This document shows positions 17,479 through 26,455 of a stretch of DNA of 64,000 nt, in pieces (the stretch's first letter is position 1; every line of letters begins with the position of its first letter). The DNA comes from Burkholderia pseudomultivorans (GTDB taxonomy: Bacteria; Pseudomonadota; Gammaproteobacteria; Burkholderiales; Burkholderiaceae). The stretch lies in assembly GCF_001718415.1 (NCBI RefSeq), contig NZ_CP013378.1, positions 3,906,001 through 3,970,000 on the forward strand, read 5' to 3'. The translations under genes and the position numbers were made by a program. The notes under the pieces were generated by a model. That model was not told the DNA's origin. It saw only the letters and a program-made list of their open reading frames with translations, and ran no database searches.

Positions 17479-18759
17479 ATGCTTTCGTTTTCCGCTTCCG
17501 CCACGCGGCGCCTGACCGCCGCCCGCGCCTTCGCCGTCATCGCACTCTGCATGGTGCCCGTCTCGACCGCGCTGACCAACGTGTTCTGCGGGCTGTTCGC
17601 GGCCGCGCTCGTGATCTCGCCCGAATTCTGGCGCGACCTGCGCACCTTCGTCACCGAACCCGCGTCGCTCGCGGCGCTGCTGATCCTGGCCGCGCTGACC
17701 GTCAGCGTCACCTATACGGTCGCGCCGCACGACAAGGCGTGGAACTGGGTCGCCAAGTACGACAAGCTGCTGCTGCTGCCCTTCGCCGCGCTCGCGTTCC
17801 GCCAGTCGAACTGGGCGCCGATCGTGCGGCGCTGCTGGTTCGGCACGCTGTGCGCGATCCTGCTGCTGTCGACGACCAACTATCTCGGGCTGACCGCGAT
17901 CGGGCCCGCCCATGCGACCGAACTGCCGCTGTCGCGCGCGTGGGTGTTCAAGAACCATATCGCGGCCGGCATGTTCGGCGCGCTGCTGTTCTACCAGGCG
18001 GCCGACCTTGCGCTGGCGGCCCGCACCGCGCTGTCGCGCGCAGCGTACGCCGGCGTCGCCGCGTGGGCGCTCGTCAACGTGTTCGTGATGCTGCAGGGGC
18101 GCACCGGCCAGGTCGTCGCGCTGCTGCTGATCCTCGTCGTCGCCGTGCGTTTCGTGCTGCTGCTGCGCAAGCAGTCGGCGCTGCGCGCGGGGCTCGCCGC
18201 GGGCGCGCTGGTGCTGGCCGGCGCGGCGCTGGTGGTGGCCGCCTGCACGGTGCACGGCGGCCGGCTCGTGAAGGTCGCGTCGGAAGTGCAGCAGTACCGT
18301 CAGAGCGACGCGGCGACGTCGACCGGGCTGCGCCTCGAGTGGTACAAGAAGGGACTCGAGCTGTACCGGATGCGACCGGCGATCGGCTATGGCGCGGGCG
18401 GCCTCGAGTTCGAGTTCCAGAAGCTCGCGGCCGGCAAGACGGCAGCCGAAGGCCAGCTCACGTCGAATCCGCATAACGAATACATGCTGATGGCCGTGCA
18501 GCTTGGCTCGCTCGGCGTGCTGCTGTTCATCAACCTGATCGTGCAGATCGCGCGCGGCAGCCGCACGCTCGATCCGCGCTCGCGGCAGCTGCTGCTCGGG
18601 TGGCTCGCGATCTTCACGGTCGGCAGCCTCGCGAATTCGCTGCTGCTCGATTTCGCCGAAGGGCACCTGCTGGTGCTGCTCGCGGGCATCCTGCTCGGCT
18701 GCGGCGGCCGCGACGAAGCGCTGCCGCGCGAAACCTCGGCGATCCGGCGCAGCGCGTAA
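17479..18759 (+). CDS. waaL: O-antigen ligase, WaaL type
   Basis: A 426-residue inner-membrane protein with about 11-12 helices and a periplasmic loop (~250-330). The WaaL motif H[NSQ]-x9-G-x2-[GTY] is exactly met by His332-Asn333 followed by nine residues, Gly, two residues and Gly. The Wzy_C-type RTGQV segment lies near residue 215. It joins undecaprenyl-linked O-antigen to lipid A-core on the periplasmic face. The start is uncertain: ATG 17479 has a weak AGG, ATG 17449 and 17410 are alternatives. It ends the rightward LPS set. Confidence 0.88.
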   Translation: MLSFSASATRRLTAARAFAVIALCMVPVSTALTNVFCGLFAAALVISPEFWRDLRTFVTEPASLAALLILAALTVSVTYTVAPHDKAWNWVAKYDKLLLLPFAALAFRQSNWAPIVRRCWFGTLCAILLLSTTNYLGLTAIGPAHATELPLSRAWVFKNHIAAGMFGALLFYQAADLALAARTALSRAAYAGVAAWALVNVFVMLQGRTGQVVALLLILVVAVRFVLLLRKQSALRAGLAAGALVLAGAALVVAACTVHGGRLVKVASEVQQYRQSDAATSTGLRLEWYKKGLELYRMRPAIGYGAGGLEFEFQKLAAGKTAAEGQLTSNPHNEYMLMAVQLGSLGVLLFINLIVQIARGSRTLDPRSRQLLLGWLAIFTVGSLANSLLLDFAEGHLLVLLAGILLGCGGRDEALPRETSAIRRSA

Positions 18760-18790
18760 TACCGGGTGCCGGGCGGGGCTATGTCGGCCC

Positions 18791-18813
18791 CGGCCCGTGC
18801 CCGCACGGGGCCG
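18791..18813. terminator. GC-rich hairpin between convergent waaL and GT9 genes
   Basis: The ten bases at 18791-18800 pair with 18803-18813 with one bulged G and a two-base loop. No T tract follows on either strand. Its place between two convergent genes suits a shared transcription barrier. Confidence 0.4.
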
Positions 18814-18887
18814 CTTCGACGTGGCTCCGGCTTCCCCCCTCCACCGCGGGCTCGTTCCCGCGACGCGATGACGCGCCCGGCGGTGCG

Positions 18888-20063
18888 TCAGTCCGATCCG
18901 CTGCGATGCAGTCGCGACGTGTCGACGACGGCTTCCGCGCCCGGCGGCTTGAGTCCGAGCATCTCGGCGGCCGCGGCCTTGACGCGCTGCGCGCCGAGAT
19001 TGACGAGGCAATCGCTGCGGCTGTCGACGTGACGCTCGCAGCCCTCGTGCCGGCACGGCACGCAGTCGCCCTCGCCCTGGATCAGCCACACGTTGCCGTG
19101 CCGCCCCGAGCCGCGCAGCGGCCACGGATTCTCGGTCGCCGGCCAGTGCTGCGGCCACGGCCCCCAGCGCACCGGATCGGACGGCCCAAACAGCGCGATC
19201 GTGTCGGTGCCCGTCGCCGCCGCGACGTGCGTCGCTCCCGTGTCGGGCCCGATGAACAGCCGCGCGCGCCGCACGAGTTCCGCGCTCTCGCCGAAGCTCA
19301 ACCGGCCGACCAGGTTCAGCACGTCGCCGCCGGCCTGCGCCGCGACCTGCTCGCCATACTCGCGCTCGCGATCGGCCGGACCGCCCGACAGCGCGACCGC
19401 GAAGCCGTGCCCGCGCAGCCAGTCGATCATCTCGACCCAGCCGTCGAGCCGCCATTGCTTGTAGCGGAACATCGGGTACGGATGCAGGACGACGAGCGGC
19501 CTGCCCTCGCGAAGCGCCGGCGACTCCGCGAGCCGCGCGTCGAAGCGCGCACGCCGCGCGGGATCGTCGCCGATGCCGGGCGCGACGACCTCGGATACCG
19601 GCTCGATGCCGATCACGGGCGCCAGCGCGAGCGTGCTGACGACCGTATGCGCGGACTCGTGGTGATTGATCGCGATCCCGTGCAGCATCATCCGCGTGAG
19701 CCAGGTGACGCGGTCCGGATCGACGAGGCCGACGCGCTTGCGGCCGGCGAACCAGCTGTAGAAGCGCGGCCGGTCGGAACTCAGCGCCGCGCACGCGAGG
19801 TCGTAGCGACGCCACATCGACAATGCATCGCGCAGGCGCTCGCGGAATCCCGCGCGCTGCGCGACGACGATCACGCGCCGCACGTCCGGGTTGTGCTCGA
19901 GCACGCCTTCGGTGCCGCGAAACACCAGCATGTCGATCTGCGCGTCGGGCCAGCGGGCCTTCAGCGAGCGCACGAGCGGCGTCGTCAGCAGCACGTCGCC
20001 GATACGGCGCGGCGCCGCGACGAGGATGGTTCTGGGCGGGCGGGCGGAGGAAAACAGGGCCAC
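18888..20063 (-). CDS. GT9 heptosyltransferase-family glycosyltransferase (downstream copy)
   Basis: A GT-B fold enzyme of family 9 (WaaC/WaaF/RfaQ type), 391 residues from the GTG at 20063. It shows the N-terminal TILVAAPRRIGDVLLTTPLVRSLKARWP and the C-terminal donor-site segment FIGPDTGATHVAAATGTDTIALFGPSDPVRWGPW. Family members transfer ADP-heptose to LPS inner core. The start is uncertain: the frame stays open upstream through the octanucleotide array, there is no good ribosome site, and no ATG close by; the GTG best matches the family N-terminus. A Cys-rich C-terminal stretch (VPCRHEGCERH) is seen in some members. Confidence 0.85.
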   Translation of the reverse strand: MALFSSARPPRTILVAAPRRIGDVLLTTPLVRSLKARWPDAQIDMLVFRGTEGVLEHNPDVRRVIVVAQRAGFRERLRDALSMWRRYDLACAALSSDRPRFYSWFAGRKRVGLVDPDRVTWLTRMMLHGIAINHHESAHTVVSTLALAPVIGIEPVSEVVAPGIGDDPARRARFDARLAESPALREGRPLVVLHPYPMFRYKQWRLDGWVEMIDWLRGHGFAVALSGGPADREREYGEQVAAQAGGDVLNLVGRLSFGESAELVRRARLFIGPDTGATHVAAATGTDTIALFGPSDPVRWGPWPQHWPATENPWPLRGSGRHGNVWLIQGEGDCVPCRHEGCERHVDSRSDCLVNLGAQRVKAAAAEMLGLKPPGAEAVVDTSRLHRSGSD

Positions 20064-20153
20064 GGCAGTCGGTCCGTCTAGCTGGCTGAACAAGGCTGGC
20101 AATGTACAGGATTTTGCAGCAGCCGGCGCGGCACGGCGAACGCGGCGAACGCG

Positions 20154-20385
20154 GTGGCGCGGTGGCGCGGTGGCGCGGGGGCGCGGGGGCGCGGTGGCGC
20201 GGTGGCGCGGTGGCGCAGTGGCGCGGTGGCGCAGTGGCGCAGTGGCGCAGTGGCGCAGTGGCGCAGTGGCGCAGTGGCGCAGTGGCGCAGTGGCGCAGTG
20301 GCGCAGTGGCGCAGTGGCGCAGTGGCGCAGTGGCGCAGTGGCGCAGTGGCGCAGTGGCGCAGTGGCGCAGTGGCGCAGTGGCGCA
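20154..20385. repeat. Tandem octanucleotide array, 29 copies of GTGGCGCR
   Basis: 232 bases made of 29 head-to-tail 8-base units with no indels. Units 1-3, 6, 7 and 9 are GTGGCGCG, units 4-5 are GGGGCGCG, and unit 8 plus units 10-29 are GTGGCGCA, the last 20 being identical (20226-20385). On the gene strand the unit reads TGCGCCAC. It lies between two leftward GT9 genes, 90 bases upstream of the GTG of the downstream one. The unit has no stop codon in any frame, so reading frames pass through it. Identical copies at one end and variant copies at the other are typical of a slippage-prone VNTR. Confidence 0.97.
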
Positions 20386-20430
20386 GCGGATCGTACGCCG
20401 GTATGCGGCGGCGCGGTCGCGATGCCGGGC

Positions 20431-20456
20431 GAGCCGGGCTTGGCTTGGCTCGGCTC
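20431..20456. other. Short hairpin beside the octanucleotide array
   Basis: Nine pairs including one G-T (20431-20439 with 20448-20456) around an 8-base loop, between the stop of the upstream GT9 gene (20480) and the array. On the gene strand it could slow or end transcription before the array. No T tract. Confidence 0.4.
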
Positions 20457-20479
20457 GTCCGCTGCGTCGCGCCCGCGTG

Positions 20480-21553
20480 CTACACGGCGAGCGCCTCGAT
20501 CGCCACCGTCTCCGTCGCGTCGGTCTCCGGCACGGCGCATTCCACGGACTGCGCCAGCAGATCGCGCACCGCACGCTCGACCGCGTCGACGCCGATCGCA
20601 TCGACGCTCGCGCCCGCCCGCAGGATCGCGTGCGGCACGCCGAGCGGATGCCAGCGCAGATACTTTTCCGGCCGGTCCTCGAACAGTGCGGCGACGGGCA
20701 CGCGCAGCGCCGACGCGAGATGCACGGGTGCGCTGTCCGCCGACACGATCGCGTCGAGCAGGCTGGCGAGCGCCATCAACTCGCCGACCGACGACGGCAC
20801 GACATGCCGCGCTTCCACGCCCTGCCATGCGTCGCACGCGCCCCCGTCCGCCGACGCGAGCGCGGGATCGCGAAACACGATCACGTCGACGAGCGGCGCG
20901 AGCCGCCGGCCGAGCTCGCGCCACCGGTCGGCGGGCCAGCGCCGTTCGGCGGCCTTGTTCGACACGAACAGGCCGACGCGCGGCTTCGTGCGCGGCCCGA
21001 GCCGATCGCGCCACGCCTGTTGCAGCGTGCGGTCGGGATGCACCGTCAGCACGAGCTCGTCGATCCCGACACCGCCGAGCTCGGGAACGAGCCGGAACCC
21101 CGACAGCGCCTCGTGCCAGATCGGCCGCGTCGTGACATGGTCGGGCTTGCGATCGTCGAATTCGGTATCGGCATCGTGCCAGCGGCAGTCCTTTGCGCCG
21201 AGCTGCCGCGCGAACTGCACGCTGCTGCGGTGCATGCCGCCGTTCGGCACGACCACGAGGTCGAACCGCAGGCGACGCAGGCGCCGGACCAGCCGCATGC
21301 GGTCGAGGAAGGCGCGCAGCCGGCCCGGCCGATCGTTGCGCTCGCACTGACGGCTGTACACGTACGTGTGAACCGCATCCACGTCCGGGTTGCCGGCCAG
21401 CACGGCCGCGTTGTAGCGGTTCGCGACCACATGCAGTTCCGAACCGGGCCAGCGCCGCTTCAACGCGCCGAGCAATGCCGTCGTGCACAGCATGTCGCCC
21501 AGAAAATCAATCCGGATCACGAGGATCCGTCCCGCCGAGTTCCCGTAGGCCAT
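20480..21553 (-). CDS. GT9 heptosyltransferase-family glycosyltransferase (upstream copy)
   Basis: A 357-residue GT-B enzyme of family 9. The ATG at 21553 gives the family start AGRILVIRIDFLGDMLCTTALLGALKRRWP. The C-terminal donor region is DAIVSADSAPVHLASALRVPVAALFEDRPEKYLRWHP. It is clearly related in domain plan to the GT9 gene downstream but divergent in sequence, so the two probably add different residues to the LPS core. The ribosome site is weak. It is separated from dnaE by that gene's terminator, so it has its own promoter. Confidence 0.87.
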   Translation of the reverse strand: MAYGNSAGRILVIRIDFLGDMLCTTALLGALKRRWPGSELHVVANRYNAAVLAGNPDVDAVHTYVYSRQCERNDRPGRLRAFLDRMRLVRRLRRLRFDLVVVPNGGMHRSSVQFARQLGAKDCRWHDADTEFDDRKPDHVTTRPIWHEALSGFRLVPELGGVGIDELVLTVHPDRTLQQAWRDRLGPRTKPRVGLFVSNKAAERRWPADRWRELGRRLAPLVDVIVFRDPALASADGGACDAWQGVEARHVVPSSVGELMALASLLDAIVSADSAPVHLASALRVPVAALFEDRPEKYLRWHPLGVPHAILRAGASVDAIGVDAVERAVRDLLAQSVECAVPETDATETVAIEALAV

Positions 21554-21734
21554 TGTTGTAATAGTGGCTGTCAGTTTTTTATCGTCGTGCGCCGCCTGCG
21601 GCACGCGCCTGTTGCGCGATGCCGGCGTCGCCGCGTGTGGTGGCGCGCGACCTCCGGTCTTTCCCCGCCGGATCGTCGCGCGCGCGACGGATTGTATAGC
21701 GTCAGGTTGACGCACCCAAGCACCGGATCACATG

Positions 21735-21777
21735 AAAAACGGCCCGCCGCATCGCACGATGGCGATGCGGCGGGCCG
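21735..21777 (-). terminator. Intrinsic terminator of dnaE
   Basis: A perfect 16-base-pair stem (21740-21755 with 21762-21777) with a 6-base loop, followed on the minus strand by TTTTT. It starts about 30 bases after the dnaE stop. Confidence 0.93.
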
Positions 21778-21808
21778 CTTGTCGCGACGCGTCAGGAACG
21801 GTACGCGA

Positions 21809-24800
21809 TCAGTAGGTGATTTCGACCGTGCTGCCGTCGAAGGCTGCGCGCAGCTCCGCGAGCAGCGTGTCGCTCGGCTTCACGCGCCACGCATCGCCAA
21901 GCCGCATCTCGCCCTGCGCGCGCGCATTGCTGTAGTGGATCTGGACCGCGAGCCCGTTGGGCAGCGGCGGCTGCGGACGCCGGCCGCCGTCGCGTCCGCC
22001 GCCGCGCGGCGCGGGCGCCTCGACCGCGTTCGCCGCCGCCGGATCGTCCTTCGACACATGCGGCTCGAGCACGCGGCGCAATGCCGTCGCATCGGCATTG
22101 CCGTTCATCGTCAGCCGCACGGCCTGCGCGTAGCGGCTGCGCGCGCGTTCGAGGTCCATCACCGTATCGGCCGTGAAGCGAATGCCGCCGGTAAACGCAT
22201 CGTTGCGCGCCTGCCCTTGTACGATCAGCAGTTCGTCTTCCTTGAACAGCGCCTTGTTCGCCTCGAACTGCTCGTTGAAGATCGTGATTTCGCACTGGCC
22301 GGTGCCGTCGTCGAGCAGCGCGATCAGCATCTTGCCGCGCTGGGTCATCTGCGTGCGCAGCGACGCGATGATGCCGGCGACGAGCTTGTCGCGCCCTTCC
22401 TTCAGCTCGCCGACCTTCTGCCGCACGAAGCGGCGCACCTCGTCGCGATACGCGTCGAACAGGTGGCCCGACAGGTAGAAGCCGAGCGCACCCTTTTCTT
22501 CCTGCAGGCGCCGCTTGTCGTCCCACGCGGGCTCGTCGACGAGCGCATGCGCGTGCGGCGACTCGGCGCCCATGTCGAACAGGCCGGCCTGCAATGCGTT
22601 TGCCTCGGCCTGGTCGGCCGCCTCCATCGCGAGCGGCACCGACGCGAGCAGCTGCGCGCGGTTCGTATTCAGCGAGTCGAATGCGCCGGCGCGGATCAGC
22701 GCCTCGATGGTGCGGCGGTTCACGATGCGGCGGTCGATGCGCTCGCAGAAATCGAACAGATCCGTGAACGGCTTTTCCTCGCGGGCGCGCAGGATTTCCT
22801 CGATCGCGTTCTGGCCGCTGCCCTTCACCGCGCCGAGCCCGTAGCGGATCGTGCGCGAGCGCTTGCCGTCGGCTTCGGCGACCGGCTCGAACCGGTAGTG
22901 CGACTGGTTGATGTCGGGCGGCAGCACGACGAGGTTGTTCACGATGCAGTCGTCGAACAGGATCTTCACCTTGTCGGTGTCGTCCATCGCGAGCGTCATG
23001 TTGGCCGCCATGAATTCGGCCGGATGGTGCGCCTTCAGCCACGCGGTGTAATACGCGAGCAGCGCGTACGCGGCCGCGTGCGACTTGTTGAAGCCGTAGC
23101 CCGCGAACTTCTCCATCAGGTCGAAGATCTCGTCCGACTTCTCGCGCGACAGCCCGTTCTTCGCCGCACCCTCGGCGAAGATCTCGCGGTGCTTGACCAT
23201 CTCCTCGGGCTTTTTCTTGCCCATCGCACGACGCAGCAAGTCGGCGCCGCCGAGCGAGTAGCCGCCGATGATCTGCGCCATCTGCATCACCTGCTCCTGA
23301 TAGACCATGATGCCGTAGGTCTCTTTCAGGACGGGTTCGACGCGCGGATCCGGATACTCGACCTTCTCGCGGCCGTGCTTGCGTGCGCAGAAGCTCGGGA
23401 TCAGGTCCATCGGGCCCGGACGGTACAACGACACGAGCGCGATGATGTCCTCGAAGCGGTCGGGCTGCGCGTCCTTCAGCATGCCCTGCATGCCGCGGCT
23501 TTCCAGCTGGAACACGGCGACCGTGTTGGCCTTCTTGAGGATCTGGAACGACGCCGGATCGTCGAGCGGCACCTGCGACAGCGACCAGTCGGCCTTCGAC
23601 GGATCGAGACGGCGGATGTAGCGCTCGGCCCAGTCGAGGATCGTCAGCGTGGTCAGGCCCAGAAAGTCGAACTTCACGAGGCCGACGGCTTCGACGTCGT
23701 CCTTGTCGTACTGGCTCACGACGCCGCCGTCGTCGCCCTGCGTGTACAGCGGGCAGAAATCGGTCAGCTTGCCGGGCGCGATCAGCACGCCGCCCGCGTG
23801 CATCCCGACGTTGCGCGTCAGGCCCTCGACGCGCTGCGCGAGGTCGAGCAGCTGGTGCACCTCGTCCTCGTTGTCGTAGCGCTCCTGCAGCTGCGGCTCT
23901 TCCTTCATCGCGTCGGCAATCGTCACGTGCTTGCCGGGCTTGAACGGGATCAGCTTCGCGACGCCGTCGGTGAACATGTAGCCGAGGTCGAGCACGCGGC
24001 CGATGTCGCGCACGGCCGCCTTCGCGGCCATCGTGCCGAACGTGGCGATCTGCGACACCGCGTCCGCGCCGTACTTCTCCTTCACGTACTGGATCACGCG
24101 GTCGCGGCCGTGCTGGCAGAAGTCGATGTCGAAGTCGGGCATCGACACGCGTTCCGGGTTCAGGAAGCGCTCGAACAGCAGGTTGTAGCGCAGCGGGTCG
24201 AGGTCGGTAATGCCGAGCGCGTACGCGACCAGCGAACCGGCGCCCGAGCCGCGGCCCGGCCCGACCGGCACGCCGTTGTTCTTCGCCCAGTTGATGAAGT
24301 CCGCGACGATCAGGAAGTAGCCCGGGAAGCCCATCTTCGTGATGGTCCCGCATTCGAACTCGAGCCGCTTGTAGTACGTGTCGCGCTGCGCGTCGCGTTC
24401 GGCTTCGTCCGGATACAGCTGCGCGAGGCGCTTTTCGAGCCCCTCCTTCGACAGCTGGACCAGGTAGTCGTCGAGCGACATGCCGTCGGGCGTCGGGAAC
24501 AGCGGCAGCTTCGGCTTGCCGAGCTCGAGCTTCAGGTTGCAGCGCTTGGCGATCTCGACGGTGTTCGCGATCGCCGACGGCAGATCGGCGAACAGCGCGA
24601 CCATCTCGTCCTGCGTGCGGAAATACTGGTCGGTCGTGAAGCGCTTCTGGCGCCGCGGGTTCGCGAGGATGTCGCCTTCGGAGATGCACACGCGCGCCTC
24701 GTGCGCGGTGAAATCGTCGTCGGTCATGAACTGCGTCGGATGCGTCGCGACGACCGGCAGCTTCAGCGACGCGGCGAGCGTCGCGGCCTGCTGGATGTAC

Positions 24801-25342
24801 GCTTCCGCGCCGGGCTGCCCGTAGCGCTGCAGCTCGATGTAGAAGCCGCCCGGAAACACCTTCGCCCAGCGCTGCGCATGGCGGCGCGCGGCTTCCTCGT
24901 TGCCGGCCGCGAGCGCGAGGCCGATATCGCCCTGCTGCGCACCCGACAGCGCGAGCAGGCCCTCCGACAGTTCGCCGTCGAGCCAGCCCGGGTCGAGCTC
25001 CGCGCGGCCGCGATACTGGTTCGTGAGCCATGCCTTCGACAGCAGCTCGCACAGATTCAGGTAGCCGCGCTTGTCCTTCACGAGCAGCAGCAGACGCGAC
25101 GGCTTGTCGCGATCGTCCGGATTGGTGATCCAGACGTCGCAGCCGGCGATCGGCTTGATGCCCTTGCCGCGGGCTTCCTGGTAGAAACGGACGAGGCCGA
25201 ATGCGTTGCCGAGATCGGTCAGGGCGAGCGCGCCCTGGCCGTCCGCGGCCGCCGCCTTGACGATGTCGTCGAGACGCACGATGCCGTCGGCAATCGAGAA
25301 TTCGGAGTGAACGCGAAGATGGACGAAGCGAGGATCTGACAT
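21809..25342 (-). CDS. dnaE: DNA polymerase III alpha subunit
   Basis: The replicative polymerase, 1177 residues. An N-terminal PHP domain (HLRVHSEFSIADG at 8-20), palm with catalytic PDFDID (402-407), the finger/thumb, helix-hairpin-helix and OB fold (GIIASLRTQMTQRGKMLIALLDDGTG) are in the usual order; length fits DnaE1. The ATG at 25342 is the conserved MSDPRFVHLRVHSEFS start; the frame extends further but without support. No ribosome site is seen. A TACAAT box at 25350-25355 lies only 7 bases from the ATG. The gene stands alone and diverges from trhO. Confidence 0.97.
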   Translation of the reverse strand: MSDPRFVHLRVHSEFSIADGIVRLDDIVKAAAADGQGALALTDLGNAFGLVRFYQEARGKGIKPIAGCDVWITNPDDRDKPSRLLLLVKDKRGYLNLCELLSKAWLTNQYRGRAELDPGWLDGELSEGLLALSGAQQGDIGLALAAGNEEAARRHAQRWAKVFPGGFYIELQRYGQPGAEAYIQQAATLAASLKLPVVATHPTQFMTDDDFTAHEARVCISEGDILANPRRQKRFTTDQYFRTQDEMVALFADLPSAIANTVEIAKRCNLKLELGKPKLPLFPTPDGMSLDDYLVQLSKEGLEKRLAQLYPDEAERDAQRDTYYKRLEFECGTITKMGFPGYFLIVADFINWAKNNGVPVGPGRGSGAGSLVAYALGITDLDPLRYNLLFERFLNPERVSMPDFDIDFCQHGRDRVIQYVKEKYGADAVSQIATFGTMAAKAAVRDIGRVLDLGYMFTDGVAKLIPFKPGKHVTIADAMKEEPQLQERYDNEDEVHQLLDLAQRVEGLTRNVGMHAGGVLIAPGKLTDFCPLYTQGDDGGVVSQYDKDDVEAVGLVKFDFLGLTTLTILDWAERYIRRLDPSKADWSLSQVPLDDPASFQILKKANTVAVFQLESRGMQGMLKDAQPDRFEDIIALVSLYRPGPMDLIPSFCARKHGREKVEYPDPRVEPVLKETYGIMVYQEQVMQMAQIIGGYSLGGADLLRRAMGKKKPEEMVKHREIFAEGAAKNGLSREKSDEIFDLMEKFAGYGFNKSHAAAYALLAYYTAWLKAHHPAEFMAANMTLAMDDTDKVKILFDDCIVNNLVVLPPDINQSHYRFEPVAEADGKRSRTIRYGLGAVKGSGQNAIEEILRAREEKPFTDLFDFCERIDRRIVNRRTIEALIRAGAFDSLNTNRAQLLASVPLAMEAADQAEANALQAGLFDMGAESPHAHALVDEPAWDDKRRLQEEKGALGFYLSGHLFDAYRDEVRRFVRQKVGELKEGRDKLVAGIIASLRTQMTQRGKMLIALLDDGTGQCEITIFNEQFEANKALFKEDELLIVQGQARNDAFTGGIRFTADTVMDLERARSRYAQAVRLTMNGNADATALRRVLEPHVSKDDPAAANAVEAPAPRGGGRDGGRRPQPPLPNGLAVQIHYSNARAQGEMRLGDAWRVKPSDTLLAELRAAFDGSTVEITY

Positions 25343-25578
25343 GGGCGCTATTGTAGCCGCGTCGCCGCATCGGCTGCCCAAAAAATCCCCGCGCCGGCCG
25401 TTCGGCCAATGCACGCGACGCCGCGTCGCGGACCCGGCCGAACGGCAGAGTGCCGGCGCGTGCGCAGTTTGCGGGATAATACGGGTTTTCGAATCATCGC
25501 CCTGGCTTCGCACCCTTTTTTGCTGCGAGCCGCCGTGCGTCCGCCGCACGGCCGCGGCCGTTTTTGCGTCCGATCATC

Positions 25579-26433
25579 ATGACCATCGTCAACCTCGCCG
25601 CCTATCATTTCGTGTCGCTCGACGCGAACGAGCAATGGCGCCCGCTCGTCACCGCCCGCTGCAACGAACTCGGCCTGCGCGGCACGATCCTGCTCGCCCC
25701 GGAAGGCATCAACCTGTTCGTCGCCGGCCCGCGCGAAGCGACCGACGCCTTCATCGACTACATCCGCCACGATCCGCTGTTCGAAGGCAAGTTCGCGACG
25801 CTGCAGTTCAAGGAAAGCCTGTCCGACTCGCAGCCGTTCCGCCGCATGCTGGTGCGCATGAAGCGCGAGATCATCACGATGAAGAAGCCCGCGATCAGGC
25901 CCGAGCTCGGCCGCGCGCCGTCGGTCGACGCGCGCACGCTGAAAACGTGGCTCGACCGCGGCCACGACGATGCCGGCCGCCCGGTCGTGATGCTCGACAC
26001 GCGCAACGCGTTCGAAGTCGACGTCGGCACGTTCGACGACGCACTCGACTACCGGATCGACAAGTTCAGCGAATTCCCGGAAGTGATCGACGCAAACCGC
26101 GCCGATCTCGAAGGCAAGACGGTCGTGTCGTTCTGCACGGGCGGCATCCGCTGCGAGAAGGCCGCGATCCACATGAAGGAAATCGGCATCGAGAACGTGT
26201 ACCAGCTCGAAGGCGGGATCCTGAAGTATTTCGAGGAAGTCGGCGGTGCGCACTATCACGGCGACTGCTTCGTGTTCGACTACCGCACCGCGCTGAACCC
26301 GCAGCTGCAGCCGACCGAGAACGTCACCTGCTTCGCGTGCCGCGCGGTCGTCACGCCGCAGGCGCAGCAATCGCCGAGCTACGTGCCCGGCAAGTCGTGC
26401 CCGGCCTGCGCGCAGGCGGCCAGCGCCGCGTAA
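25579..26433 (+). CDS. trhO: tRNA uridine-34 hydroxylase TrhO (rhodanese family)
   Basis: A 284-residue rhodanese-domain protein of the YceA/TrhO family, which makes 5-hydroxyuridine at tRNA position 34. The N-terminal acylphosphatase-like part is residues 1-95, the rhodanese domain ~110-240 with active-site loop [10 protein letters not shown] and Cys186. The C-terminal CFACR...CPAC pairs may bind a metal. A GATAAT box at 25475-25480 could be its -10. It is followed after 22 bases by gluQ, another tRNA-34 modification gene, giving a sensible two-gene operon. Confidence 0.92.
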   Translation: MTIVNLAAYHFVSLDANEQWRPLVTARCNELGLRGTILLAPEGINLFVAGPREATDAFIDYIRHDPLFEGKFATLQFKESLSDSQPFRRMLVRMKREIITMKKPAIRPELGRAPSVDARTLKTWLDRGHDDAGRPVVMLDTRNAFEVDVGTFDDALDYRIDKFSEFPEVIDANRADLEGKTVVSFCTGGIRCEKAAIHMKEIGIENVYQLEGGILKYFEEVGGAHYHGDCFVFDYRTALNPQLQPTENVTCFACRAVVTPQAQQSPSYVPGKSCPACAQAASAA

Positions 26434-26455
26434 TCGCGCGCCGTCCCGCGCCCCG

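Noticed and set aside
20154..20385. CRISPR array
   Set aside because: Units are 8 bases, contiguous and without spacers; no cas genes nearby.
16339..20601. A 1420-codon minus-strand frame starting in the octanucleotide array
   Set aside because: It runs antisense to waaL and the GT2 genes, and its composition (Arg/His/Ala-rich) is that of a shadow frame.
20102..25339. A 1745-codon open frame on the plus strand through the repeat and dnaE
   Set aside because: It is antisense to dnaE and the GT9 gene; high GC and the stop-free repeat keep it open. The protein has no family marks.
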